Origin: Actinomycetospora chiangmaiensis DSM 45062
GTDB taxonomy: Bacteria > Actinomycetota > Actinomycetes > Mycobacteriales > Pseudonocardiaceae
Assembly: GCF_000379625.1 (NCBI RefSeq)
Contig: NZ_KB903218.1
Coordinates: 434,001-498,000, forward strand
DNA: 64,000 nucleotides
Direction: 5' to 3'
Under the pieces are notes generated by a model. The model saw only the letters and a program-made list of their open reading frames with translations, had not been told where the DNA came from and did not search any database. Numbering within the stretch: position 1 is the stretch's first letter; each line of letters opens with the position of its first letter. Positions 50,962 to 59,321 of this stretch are shown here, piece after piece. Made by a program: the position numbers and the translations under genes.

Positions 50962-51480
50962 TCAGTCGAGGTCGATCCGCGCGCCGTCCAGCTCCAGGGC
51001 GTCGACCTCGGCGTAGCGGTCGCCGTGGAGCTCCAGCACGGTGATGGCGCCCTCCGGGTCGACGAGCACGTACGTGCCGATGCCGACCGACGCGTACTCG
51101 GCCGCCTTCATGATGCGGTCAGTTCGGCGGGATCCGGGGGAGAGGACCTCCACCGCGACGGCGACCTCGGCCGCGTCCAGACGGGGGCGGGCGTCGACGC
51201 TCGCGGCCGGAACGATGACCAGATCGGGGACGCGCACGGTCGGCACCGGGTCACCCTCCACGACGACCTCGACCTCGAGAAGCACCGTCCACCGCGCCGG
51301 CACCCGGGCGCACAGGGTGCGGTAGGTGCGCCCGAGCACGTCCTGATGGCGGATGTGTGGGCGCGGCGACACGTGCAGCACCCCCTCGACGAGTTCCACG
51401 TGATGCAGCTCGTCCTCCGGGAGCGCCTCCCAGTCGGCGAGCACGAGCAGCCGCGAGGGAGCGGAGTAGCTGATGCTCAT
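50962..51480 (-). CDS. Uma2 family endonuclease (DUF820, PD-(D/E)xK fold)
   Basis: The product is 172 aa. Pattern ELHHVELVEGVLHVSPRP, the catalytic Asp in VRVPDLVIVP, and AVEVLSPGSRRTDRIMKAAEYA with the ExxxPxSxxxD/K arrangement are typical of Uma2 proteins, which are abundant in actinobacteria and cyanobacteria and of uncertain role. The ATG start is clear. Confidence 0.87.
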   Translation of the reverse strand: MSISYSAPSRLLVLADWEALPEDELHHVELVEGVLHVSPRPHIRHQDVLGRTYRTLCARVPARWTVLLEVEVVVEGDPVPTVRVPDLVIVPAASVDARPRLDAAEVAVAVEVLSPGSRRTDRIMKAAEYASVGIGTYVLVDPEGAITVLELHGDRYAEVDALELDGARIDLD

Positions 51481-51537
51481 GTCACCTCCTCGGTGCCCGT
51501 CGATCGTGACACGTTCCCGACGCCGGGTGGGGCCGCT

Positions 51538-52338
51538 TCAGTCCGCCCGGTCCGGTTCCCCGTCGCTCCGCTCGCCCCGGTACGCCTGGATCGCGTCGTG
51601 CACGTACTGCGCGAGGCCGGGCTCGAGGTCGTCGTAGGTCGCCGCGAACCGCTCGTCGGTCACGTAGAGGCAGGCGAGGTTGCGGTGCATCTCCGGCGAG
51701 AGGTCGTAGAACCGCTCGTGGATCTGCCGTCCGTGCGCCTCCGCCGCCGCACGGGCCGCCGCCGAGTCGGGGGCGGCGCCCGCCCGCTTGGCCGCGACGA
51801 AGGCGGCATTGACGGCGTCGGTCTCGGCCGTGATCGCGACCCAGTCGTCCTTCGTGTAGCGCGCGGTCCGCTCCTGCGACTGCCGCCACTGCTCGGTCTC
51901 GCCCCAGCGCTCGCGCGCCTCGGCCCGGTACTCGTCGGAGAAACCGTCGCCGAAGAGCTCGCGGCGCTCCTCGCGGGTGAGCTGGATTCCGTCCATCTCC
52001 GCCTCCAGGGCTCGGTCGATGGCCACGACGAGGTCGGTGAGCTCGTCGAGCCGGGTGGTGACCGCGTCCCGCTGCCGGCGCAGGTGCGCCGCGACGTCGG
52101 CGTCCGGGTCGTCGAGGAGGGCGGCGATGTCCTCCAGGGCGAACCCGAGCCGTCGGTAGACCACGACGTGCTGCAGGCGGGTGATGTCGGCGTCGGTGTA
52201 GAGGCGGTAGCCCGAGGGGCTGCGACGGCTCGGCCGCAGCAGCCCCACCTCGTCGTAGTGGTGCAGCGTGCGCACCGTGAGCCCGAAGCGCTCGGCGAGC
52301 CGGCCCACCGTCCACCCCGTCTCCGTCATCCCGGTCAT
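51538..52338 (-). CDS. TipA-type MerR regulator with TipAS domain
   Basis: The product is 266 aa. MerR winged HTH about 9-75 (WTVGRLAERFGLTVRTLHHY, YRLYTDADITRLQHVVVYRRLG), long dimerisation helix, then the TipAS antibiotic-binding domain (about 125-255: SDEYRAEARERWGETEQW, HERFYDLSPEMHRNLACLYV, FAATYDDLEPGLAQYV). TipA proteins bind thiopeptide-like ligands, sometimes covalently through Cys; one Cys is present in the NLACLYV segment. A TipA-like operator in its promoter suggests autoregulation. Confidence 0.92.
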   Translation of the reverse strand: MTGMTETGWTVGRLAERFGLTVRTLHHYDEVGLLRPSRRSPSGYRLYTDADITRLQHVVVYRRLGFALEDIAALLDDPDADVAAHLRRQRDAVTTRLDELTDLVVAIDRALEAEMDGIQLTREERRELFGDGFSDEYRAEARERWGETEQWRQSQERTARYTKDDWVAITAETDAVNAAFVAAKRAGAAPDSAAARAAAEAHGRQIHERFYDLSPEMHRNLACLYVTDERFAATYDDLEPGLAQYVHDAIQAYRGERSDGEPDRAD

Positions 52339-52354
52339 GATGGAGAGGTTCCGG

Positions 52355-52376
52355 CCTGACGTCGCGTGAGGGTCAA
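52355..52376 (-). promoter_or_regulatory. TipA/MerR-type promoter-operator
   Basis: Minus strand TTGACC (-35) runs directly into CCTCACG-CGA-CGTCAGG, an inverted repeat with one mismatch in 7-bp arms. MerR regulators bind such dyads between overlong-spaced -35 and -10 elements; the known tipA operator is also a TTGACCCTCACG-type sequence. Confidence 0.65.
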
Positions 52377-52406
52377 GTGCCGGGGCGAGCGGAGCGACGG
52401 GGGACC

Positions 52407-52841
52407 ATGCAACTGCGAGACGCCGCTCCGGCCGACCTCGAGGTGCTCGTCGGGATCTGGCGCCGCGCGGTCGAGGCGACCCACCGGTTCCTGACGACGT
52501 CGGTGATCGACGGCCTCGAGGAGCGGCTGCGCGCGGATCTCCCCCGGGCGGCGGTGCGGGTCGCGGTGGGTCCCGACGACGGGCCGCTCGGCTTCCTCGC
52601 CGCGCGCGGCGGCGAGGTCGACATGCTGTTCGTCGACCCGGCCGCCCACGGGCGCGGGATCGGCACCGCCCTGCTCGACGACGTGCGTGCCCCGATCCTC
52701 ACGCTCCAGGTCAACGAGCAGAACCCGGGGGCGCGGGCCTGGTACCGGCGCCGCGGCTTCGTCGAGACCGCGCGCTCCGAGACCGACGCCGACGGTCGCC
52801 CGTACCCGCTGATCCACCTCAGACGGGTCACCCCTCCCTAG
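52407..52841 (+). CDS. GNAT acetyltransferase, YjaB-like
   Basis: The product is 144 aa. GNAT core with acetyl-CoA loop HGRGIGTALLDDV and GARAWYRRRGFVETARSE. The N-terminal DLEVLVGIWRRAVEATHRFL and the closing DADGRPYPLIHL match the E. coli YjaB type closely. Divergent from the TipA-type regulator, whose operator lies 31 bp upstream of the ATG, so it may belong to its regulon. Confidence 0.85.
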   Translation: MQLRDAAPADLEVLVGIWRRAVEATHRFLTTSVIDGLEERLRADLPRAAVRVAVGPDDGPLGFLAARGGEVDMLFVDPAAHGRGIGTALLDDVRAPILTLQVNEQNPGARAWYRRRGFVETARSETDADGRPYPLIHLRRVTPP

Positions 52842-52893
52842 CAGCGGGTGAACACATCGCTCAGAATGCGTGCTGTGTTTCGTGGGGGACGAC

Positions 52894-53880
52894 GTGGACA
52901 ACGGTGACGAGAACCTCCTGCTGACGGACGTCCTGCCGCCGCGGGCCTTCGACCAGGCCTGCCGGATGGTCGTCGACTACCTGGGTGAGGCGGTCCCGCT
53001 CGGGGCCTGGGCGGTGACGCGGGTGGCCGCGGGCCGCCAGACCGTGCTCGTGGCGCGCGACCGCGACTACGGGCTCCAGCCCGGCGTCGAGCAGCGCTGG
53101 ACCGAGGCGATGTGCCGCACGATGGTGACGGGGGAGACCCCGCGGGTGGTGCCCGACGTCGCGGCCCATCCGCAGCTGGCCGGACCGGTCGCGTCGGCGG
53201 CCGCGATGGAGTTCCCGATCGCGGCCTACGTGGGCACGCCGATCGTCCAGCCGGGAGGCGCGCTGTTCGGCACCCTGCTCGGGCTGAACCGGCGGCCCAT
53301 GGAGCCCGGGTTCGTCGAGCACGAGGGCCTGCTCGACCTGCTGTCGAGTCTGCTCTCCAGCGTGCTCGAGGCCGACACGACGTCGGTGGAGTCCGCCCGG
53401 GAGCTCGAGCGGGCCGTGTCCGACGCCGAGACCGACCAGCTGACCGGCCTGCTCAACCGGCGGGGGTGGACCCGGTGGCTGGAGCGCGAGGAGGAACGCT
53501 TCCGCCGCTTCGGGGACCCGGCCTGCGTCGTGATGATGGACCTCGACGGGCTGAAGACGGTCAACGACACCCAGGGCCACGACGCCGGGGACCGCTACCT
53601 GCGCCGCGCCGCCGACGCGCTCCGCCGCGCGACCCGCCACGGGGACCCGCTCGCCCGCCTCGGCGGCGACGAGTTCGCGATGGTGGCGACCGTGGGCCCC
53701 GACGACGCGGGGCCGCTCGTCCGCCGGCTGCAGGCCGTGCTCGACGAGGCCGGCACGCCCTGCTCGGTCGGCGTGGCGGCGGTCGGGGTGGCGACGGGCT
53801 TCTCCGAGGCGGTGTCGGAGGCCGATGCGGCCATGTATTCCGACAAACGTGCCCGGAAGGGGTCCGCCGCCCGATCGTGA
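52894..53880 (+). CDS. Diguanylate cyclase with GAF domain, copy 1
   Basis: The product is 328 aa. GAF domain about 10-165 (AFDQACRMVVDYL to GALFGTLLGLNRRP), linker helix LLDLLSSLLSSVLEAD, then GGDEF about 185-325 with DQLTGLLNRRGW, DLDGLKTVNDTQGHDAGD and the intact catalytic motif RLGGDEFAM. No RxxD inhibitory site was noticed before the GGDEF. The GTG at 52894 aligns with the start of copy 2 and has GGGGGA upstream; GTG at 52870 would add eight residues. Makes c-di-GMP. Copy 2 follows 107 bp later. Confidence 0.88.
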   Translation: MDNGDENLLLTDVLPPRAFDQACRMVVDYLGEAVPLGAWAVTRVAAGRQTVLVARDRDYGLQPGVEQRWTEAMCRTMVTGETPRVVPDVAAHPQLAGPVASAAAMEFPIAAYVGTPIVQPGGALFGTLLGLNRRPMEPGFVEHEGLLDLLSSLLSSVLEADTTSVESARELERAVSDAETDQLTGLLNRRGWTRWLEREEERFRRFGDPACVVMMDLDGLKTVNDTQGHDAGDRYLRRAADALRRATRHGDPLARLGGDEFAMVATVGPDDAGPLVRRLQAVLDEAGTPCSVGVAAVGVATGFSEAVSEADAAMYSDKRARKGSAARS

Positions 53881-53987
53881 GCGCCGGACACCGCCCGACG
53901 GGGTGGACGTCGCGGGAACGACGCGTAGGAGGGGGCCGGGCGGTGGTACCGGTAGGCGGAGTTCCCGCCGACGACGAGGGGGTCACC

Positions 53988-55022
53988 GTGCCGACGGCGC
54001 TCGAGGAGGTGGCCGCGGAGCTGACGCCACCGAAGGCGTTCGACGCCGCGTGCCGGATGGTCGTGGACTACCTCGCCGACACCGTGCCCATGGGCGTGTG
54101 GGCGGTGTCCCGCGTGGTCGGACGGCGGCAGACGATGCTGGTCACCGCCGACCGCGCCTACGGCATCCGGCCCGGCGCCGAGGTGGCCTGGTCGACCTCC
54201 CTGTGCCGCACGATGTCGCTGGGCTCGACGCCCCGCGTCGTGGCGGACACCGCGCTCGTCCCCGACCTCGCCGAGGCCGTCGACGCGCAGGCGAAGGGCG
54301 CGGTGCGCGTCGGGGCCTACGTCGGGACGCCGATCCTGCAGCCGGACGGCTCGCTGTTCGGGACCGTCGTCGGGCTCAACCCCGATCCGCTGCCTGACAC
54401 GTTCCTGGAGCACGAGACGCTGCTGGACCTGCTCTCCAGCCTCCTGTCGAGCGTGCTCGAGGCCGACAGCGCGGCCGTGGAGACCGCGCGGGCGTTGGAG
54501 CGGGCGGTCTCCGACGCGGAGACCGACCAGCTCACGGGTCTGCTCAACCGGCGGGGCTGGCAGCGGTGGATGGAGCGCGAGGAGGACCGGTTCCGGCGCT
54601 TCGGCGACCCGGCCGCGGTGGTGATGTTCGACCTCGACGGGCTCAAGACGGTCAACGACACCGAGGGGCACGACGCCGGCGACCGCTACCTGCGCCGCAC
54701 TGCGGAGACCCTGCTCGGTGCGGTCCGTTCCGGGGACCCGCTCGCGCGTCTCGGCGGCGACGAGTTCGGGCTGGTGGCCGCGGTCACCGCCGACGACGCC
54801 GCACGACTGGCCGACCGGCTCCAGGCGGTCCTGACCGACGCCGACGTCCCGTGCTCGGTGGGGGTCGCGCCGTTCCGGGTGGACGGCGGTTTCGCCCGCG
54901 CCCTCGCCGAGGCCGACGCGGCGATGTACGAGAACAAGCGTGCCCGCAAAGCCGCCCGCCCGGTGCACGCCGGGGTCGCGGACGTGCAGGAACCGGTCGT
55001 CGAGGTCACGCCCGCGTCGTGA
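53988..55022 (+). CDS. Diguanylate cyclase with GAF domain, copy 2
   Basis: The product is 344 aa, clearly a tandem duplicate of the preceding gene: same GAF (KAFDAACRMVVDYLADTVPM), same linker (LLDLLSSLLSSVLEADSAAV) and GGDEF (DQLTGLLNRRGWQRWMEREE, RLGGDEFGLVAAV). It has a 20-residue C-terminal extension. The GTG has a GAGGGGG site. The GAF domains differ more than the GGDEF domains, which suggests distinct ligands. Confidence 0.88.
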   Translation: MPTALEEVAAELTPPKAFDAACRMVVDYLADTVPMGVWAVSRVVGRRQTMLVTADRAYGIRPGAEVAWSTSLCRTMSLGSTPRVVADTALVPDLAEAVDAQAKGAVRVGAYVGTPILQPDGSLFGTVVGLNPDPLPDTFLEHETLLDLLSSLLSSVLEADSAAVETARALERAVSDAETDQLTGLLNRRGWQRWMEREEDRFRRFGDPAAVVMFDLDGLKTVNDTEGHDAGDRYLRRTAETLLGAVRSGDPLARLGGDEFGLVAAVTADDAARLADRLQAVLTDADVPCSVGVAPFRVDGGFARALAEADAAMYENKRARKAARPVHAGVADVQEPVVEVTPAS

Positions 55023-55032
55023 CGGCCCTGCT

Positions 55033-55097
55033 CCCCGGTGGCAGCGAAGCGTCGTTGCTGGCATCCAGTGGTAGGAACGCCACATCGTCGACGGCGG
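55033..55097 (-). repeat. 65-bp dispersed element, copy B
   Basis: Reverse complement of this intergenic stretch matches 45661-45725 over about 65 bp with substitutions and one or two 1-bp gaps. It lies between the second diguanylate cyclase and the NUDIX gene. Confidence 0.6.
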
Positions 55098-55195
55098 GTC
55101 CGGACGCGGGCTCCCGCGCGGCACGTGACGTCCGAGGCAGCGGCCCGGGGTGGCGTGGGCAGGGTCCTGGCGGCCTGACCGGGGAGACTGCGGAC

Positions 55196-55618
55196 ATGTT
55201 CTCCAGCCGGGCCGCGGGGGGCGTCGTCGTCGACCCGCGGGGCCACGTGGTCGTCGTGCGTCAACGCTCTCGGACGTGGTCACTGCCCAAGGGACACGTC
55301 GAGGAGGGCGAGGGCGTGCTCGACGCGGCGCGCCGGGAGATCCACGAGGAGTGCGGGCTCGACGGTCTGGACCTCGTGCAGGAGCTCGGCTCCTTCAGTC
55401 GGATGGCGGTCCGTCACGGCCTGCCGGAGCACAAGACGATCACGCTGTTCCTGTTCCGCAGCCGTGCCGCCGACCTGCGACCGCTCGACCCCGCCAACCC
55501 GGAGGCGCGCTGGGTGCCGGCCGTCGACGTGCCGGGCCTGCTGTCCCACCCCGCCGACGGCCGGTTCTTCCGGCAGCACGCGCTCCCGCTCATCCCCGAC
55601 GGCGGAGGTGCTCGCTGA
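55196..55618 (+). CDS. NUDIX hydrolase
   Basis: The product is 140 aa. Complete Nudix box GHVEEGEGVLDAARREIHEE followed by CGL, with GGVVVDPRGHVVVVRQRS before it and WSLPKGH, which resembles Ap4A or MutT1-type enzymes. The ATG has GGGGAG upstream. The 3' end overlaps the convergent dienelactone hydrolase gene by 29 bp. Confidence 0.88.
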   Translation: MFSSRAAGGVVVDPRGHVVVVRQRSRTWSLPKGHVEEGEGVLDAARREIHEECGLDGLDLVQELGSFSRMAVRHGLPEHKTITLFLFRSRAADLRPLDPANPEARWVPAVDVPGLLSHPADGRFFRQHALPLIPDGGGAR

Positions 55619-56336
55619 GGAACGCCGCGAGCGTCTCGCGATGGCGGCGGTCGGCCCCGTCGTCGTGCGTCGGGTTGTCGGGTACCGCGAAGCCGTGGGC
55701 GGCGGGGTAGGTCTCCAGCGTGAGCGGCACTCCCGCCTCCTCGCAGGCCGCTTGCAGCCGGGCGTGCTGGTCGGCGTCGAAGCTCGCGTCGTCGGTGGCC
55801 GCGGCGACGTAGACCGCGGCGCTGATCGACCCGGCCAGCAGGTGCGGGCTCGACGGGTCGTCGGCCGCCGCGAGGTTCCCGCCGTGGAAGGTCGCGACGG
55901 CCGCGACGTGCTCCGGCTCGGCCGCCGCCGCTCGGAACGCCATCGACCCGCCGAAGCAGTACCCGACCGCACCGACCCCGCCCGGCGCCACCTCGGCCCG
56001 CGCCACGAGCGTCGCGACCAGGGCTCGCGCGTCGGTGACCACCTGCGTCGGGGTCAGGCTGCCGGCCAGCGCGGTCAGCCGTGCGAACTCCTCCGGGTCG
56101 CCGAACAGCGTCGAGGTGTCGAACGGTGCGTAGGGCGTGCGGTGGTAGATGTCGGGGAGCAGCACGGCGAAGCCCTGGTCAGCCACCGCGTCGGCCATCC
56201 CGCCGATGGTCCCCCGGACCCCGCCCGCGTCGGGGTAGTAGAGGACCCCGGGCCACGGCCCCGACCCCTCCGGCGTGTGCAGCGTGGCGCGGCAGGGGCC
56301 GTCCGGGGTGTCGACGACGAGCTCGGTGCGGGTCAC
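55590..56336 (-). CDS. Dienelactone hydrolase family protein
   Basis: The product is 248 aa, alpha/beta hydrolase. Nucleophile Cys in VGYCFGGSMAF, Asp in AATDDASFD, His in AAHGFAVPD: the Cys-Asp-His triad of dienelactone hydrolases. Early strand PGVLYYPDAGGVRGTIGGMA forms the oxyanion region. No ring-cleavage dioxygenase genes are near, so the substrate need not be a dienelactone. Confidence 0.88.
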   Translation of the reverse strand: MTRTELVVDTPDGPCRATLHTPEGSGPWPGVLYYPDAGGVRGTIGGMADAVADQGFAVLLPDIYHRTPYAPFDTSTLFGDPEEFARLTALAGSLTPTQVVTDARALVATLVARAEVAPGGVGAVGYCFGGSMAFRAAAAEPEHVAAVATFHGGNLAAADDPSSPHLLAGSISAAVYVAAATDDASFDADQHARLQAACEEAGVPLTLETYPAAHGFAVPDNPTHDDGADRRHRETLAAFLSEHLRRRG

Positions 56337-56397
56337 GGTTGCTGATCGTCGTCCGTCCCGACGACGGGTTGGTCGGCTTTCACCGACGGCGAACGGC

Positions 56398-56598
56398 TTA
56401 CCCGTTCCCGTCCTGCTGCGCCGTGGGAGCGGCCGGCGGCGCCGGGGCGGGCGCGACCTGGCCGGTCGGCGGTGGGGCGGGCGCGGCGTTCCCGTTGTCG
56501 TCCGTGGCCGGGGCGTGGCCGAACCCGGTCAGGACCGCCACGAGACAGAAGATCGCCCCGAGGACCCCGAGCACGTTCGTGATCCGATCCTTCGTCAT
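56398..56598 (-). CDS. Small Pro/Ala-rich membrane protein
   Basis: The product is 66 aa. One helix near the N terminus (NVLGVLGAIFCLVAVLTGF) and an extracytoplasmic Ala/Pro/Asn tail. No family recognised. Start taken as the ATG at 56598; 56607 is possible. Confidence 0.5.
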   Translation of the reverse strand: MTKDRITNVLGVLGAIFCLVAVLTGFGHAPATDDNGNAAPAPPPTGQVAPAPAPPAAPTAQQDGNG

Positions 56599-56779
56599 CC
56601 GGGGCACGGTGACCGTGGTCGTCCGACGACGTCAAGATCTCCTGGTCCCCGGCAGAATCAGCACGGCTCCGGCGAGCAGCGGCCCGACGGTGACCTCGGC
56701 GTCCGCGTCGAACCGGACGGACGGAGGCGGCCCGGTCGACTCGACGAGCCTGCTCCGGCGCGTCCTGGCCGTGGTGGAT

Positions 56780-58243
56780 TCAGCAGCCGCCGTCGAGAGA
56801 GCAGCGGTCCCCGGAGCGCCAGTAGGCCTCGACGATCTCGCCGACGGGGAACGGCGGCGACGGGTCGTGCTTGTGCAGTACCCAGACCATCGCGAGGATT
56901 CGGGTTCCTCCGTGCTGCTCGGCGACCTCGCCGACCGTGACCCGCCCGGTCCTCAGGTCGGCGTCGAGCCGGTCCACCGTGGCGGTGGGCCCGCTCGGGT
57001 CCGGGTGCAACGGCCAGTCGTGGGGCAACGCACGGGCCCCGTCGAGCATGTCGGCTCGCCACGCCACGGCGCTCGGCACGGTCGCGGCGGCGACGAGGAC
57101 CACGGCCGCGACGGCCGACATGACCCGGTAGGTGGGCTGCCCCTCGATCGGTACCACCGCGCCGAGGGTGTCGAGCGCGACCGCCACGGCGAGGGCCGCC
57201 ACCACGCACAGCGCGACCACCCGCCGCGAACCCGGCACACCGGAGGACACGGCGTAGAGCCCGCAGCTCGCGAGCCCGAGCACCAGCCACGGCCACAGCA
57301 CCCGCCAACGCGCTGCAGCCGACGCGACGACGGCGCCGGCCACCAGCGCCGCGAGCCACCAGTGCCCGAGCATCGGGGCATCGGAGAAGTAGTAGTAGGA
57401 GCTGCCGTCGATCGCGAGATAGCGGCCGAGCTCGGCCAGGTGGCCGGGCAGCGCGCCGAGGTCCGGCCCGCCGTGCCCACCGCCGGTGACGATGACGCCG
57501 CCGTTGAGCCACCAAGCCAGAGGCCAGGCCACGACCGCGGTGCCGCCCGCGACCGCGGCGGTCACGGCGCCGGCGGCACGGAACGAGCGGACCCGGGCCA
57601 GAGCGACCAGCAGGACGACCGCGGCCCATGCCAGGCCCGCCGTGTAGATCGACACGCTCAGTCCGGCCAGCAGCAGCCCCGTCGGCCACCAGCGGCGATG
57701 CGAGGTCACCACGAACAGCGCCGCCGCGCCCGCGACGGTGTCCAGCGGCGTCTCGATGGCCACCCAGGCCATCGTCGAGACCCCGGGCAGCAGCGCTACG
57801 CCCGCCGCCCCGGCCACCGCTGCCGGCCGCTCGCACCCGAGCCGCCGCCGGGCGACGAGGTAGACCAGTGGCGCGAGCAGCGCAGTCGCGAGTGCTTTCG
57901 CCGGACGCATCGACAGCAACCCCGGGTCGGGGTGCAACCAGCCCGCGAGTCCGTAGAACGCCGCGCCCCCGACGTTGGTCGACCACACCGACGGTTGCCA
58001 GCGCAGCAGGATCGCCAGCGGGTCCCGGAGACTGATCGACGCCTCCTCGCCGGTGATCGTCCCCGAGCTCGACGCGGCGGACGCGAGCCAGCAGAACCAG
58101 GCGGCCGCAGCGAGCCAGAGCGCGACGCACCACGCCGACTCCCGCGCCCGACGGGTCGTCGACGACGCCGGTCTTCCGTACGCCTCGGTCGCCACCGGTC
58201 CCAGAGGCAGAACCAGTGGCGCCGCCCCCCGGACCAACGTCAT
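56780..58243 (-). CDS. Polytopic membrane protein, GT-C glycosyltransferase-like
   Basis: The product is 487 aa with about ten helices and a soluble C-terminal domain of 100 residues. After TM1 there is an acidic extracytoplasmic loop (SGTITGEEASISL), the position of the catalytic acid in GT-C enzymes such as mannosyl- and arabinosyltransferases; TM2-TM6 spacing and SSYYYFSDAPMLGHWW fit that fold. The C terminus contains Cys pairs (DRCSLDGGC). Clear homologues cannot be named. Start ATG at 58243. Confidence 0.55.
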   Translation of the reverse strand: MTLVRGAAPLVLPLGPVATEAYGRPASSTTRRARESAWCVALWLAAAAWFCWLASAASSSGTITGEEASISLRDPLAILLRWQPSVWSTNVGGAAFYGLAGWLHPDPGLLSMRPAKALATALLAPLVYLVARRRLGCERPAAVAGAAGVALLPGVSTMAWVAIETPLDTVAGAAALFVVTSHRRWWPTGLLLAGLSVSIYTAGLAWAAVVLLVALARVRSFRAAGAVTAAVAGGTAVVAWPLAWWLNGGVIVTGGGHGGPDLGALPGHLAELGRYLAIDGSSYYYFSDAPMLGHWWLAALVAGAVVASAAARWRVLWPWLVLGLASCGLYAVSSGVPGSRRVVALCVVAALAVAVALDTLGAVVPIEGQPTYRVMSAVAAVVLVAAATVPSAVAWRADMLDGARALPHDWPLHPDPSGPTATVDRLDADLRTGRVTVGEVAEQHGGTRILAMVWVLHKHDPSPPFPVGEIVEAYWRSGDRCSLDGGC

Positions 58244-58377
58244 GCGCGTCAGCGTGCCGCACCGACACCTCCTGCCGGCGCGCACCCGCCGGACGTGGCG
58301 TGTCGCGTGTGGAGCACCCCAGGTGTCCCGCCACCTGTGCCGACATGCGCCGGACCGCGTCGGGCAGGATCGGGGAC

Positions 58378-58821
58378 GTGCCCGACCGGGAGGAGCGCTT
58401 CGCCGGCTACCGGCGAGCGCGGCTGCGGATCCACGACCTGGCGGGCCGGACCATCGAGGTGCACCCCCGCGAACCGGGCGTCACCGCGGGGACGTTCCCC
58501 TTCCCGGCTCCGGTCCACGTCCTCACCGCGCACGACCCCGGCCCGGCGCGGCTCACCACGGAGGAGAACGCCCGCCGTCAGGACGCCCTCGTCGACGAGC
58601 TCGGTCCCACGACGCGCCGCTGGGAGGCCGAGGCGGGCGCCGCCGACGGCTCGCACACCGAACGGAGCGTGCTCGTCGAGGGCCTCACCGACGACGAGGC
58701 CGTCGCCCTCGGCGCGCGCCACGGCCAGGATGCGATCTTCCGCTGGAGCGCGGAGGCGTGGTCGATCCTCCCGTGCGACGGCGGCCCGCCCAGCCACGCC
58801 GGCTGGTGGCTCAGCGGGTGA
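58378..58821 (+). CDS. DUF3293 domain protein
   Basis: The product is 147 aa from a GTG with AGGA 7 nt upstream. The sequence VHVLTAHDPGPARLTTEENA, RRWEAEAGAADGSHTERSVL and ARHGQDAIFRWSAEAWSIL follows the DUF3293 pattern. Function is unknown. Its end overlaps the convergent hypothetical gene by 11 bp. Confidence 0.7.
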   Translation: MPDREERFAGYRRARLRIHDLAGRTIEVHPREPGVTAGTFPFPAPVHVLTAHDPGPARLTTEENARRQDALVDELGPTTRRWEAEAGAADGSHTERSVLVEGLTDDEAVALGARHGQDAIFRWSAEAWSILPCDGGPPSHAGWWLSG

Positions 58822-59293
58822 GGTCGAGGACGTAGGCGGCGTCGGCGTCGATGCCGTCCTCGTCGGGGAGCCGGTCGAGGTCGGTGGCGTCGTCGCCCAC
58901 GACCCGGACCCGGACGACCGTCCACCCGAGGCGCCCGTCGGGCCGGGTCCGCGCGAGCTCGCCGTCGGGAACCCAGAGGAACGGCTCGACGGTGAGCCAT
59001 CCCTCGACCTCGAGCCCCACGTCCTTCGGCAGGCGACCGCTGGTGAACAGGGCCAGCGCCCACGGCCCGCTGCACAGGACGGTCGTCCGGCCGACGGTGG
59101 TGGAGCGGCCGCCGACCGTCGTGAGCCCGGGTCGGTCCGTCCACTGGGCGAAGCGGTCCGTATCCCCGGCGGAGGTCGCGGTGACGGCGAGCGCGAACCC
59201 GGTCCGGACGTGGTCACCGGGCGCGAGCCCGACGTACTCCCCGTCGGCCAGCATCCACGCCGGCACGACCGCCTCCACCCGCACGTCGTGCAC
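58811..59293 (-). CDS. Uncharacterised protein A of a hypothetical gene run
   Basis: The product is 160 aa from the GTG at 59293 (SD CAGGG); GTG 59332 would overlap the upstream gene. Opening VHDVRVEAVVPAWMLADGEY with GLAPGDHVRTGFALAV, then VEGWLTVEPFLWVPDG. It resembles in layout the protein at 59945-60454 (WDDVVVTALVPPAALPLL, RRPGETVRVALAI), suggesting distant paralogy. All-beta appearance; no catalytic motif noticed. Confidence 0.6.
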   Translation of the reverse strand: MHDVRVEAVVPAWMLADGEYVGLAPGDHVRTGFALAVTATSAGDTDRFAQWTDRPGLTTVGGRSTTVGRTTVLCSGPWALALFTSGRLPKDVGLEVEGWLTVEPFLWVPDGELARTRPDGRLGWTVVRVRVVGDDATDLDRLPDEDGIDADAAYVLDLTR

Positions 59294-59321
59294 CGTAGGC
59301 CCTGGCCCCGTCGGTCCCCGG

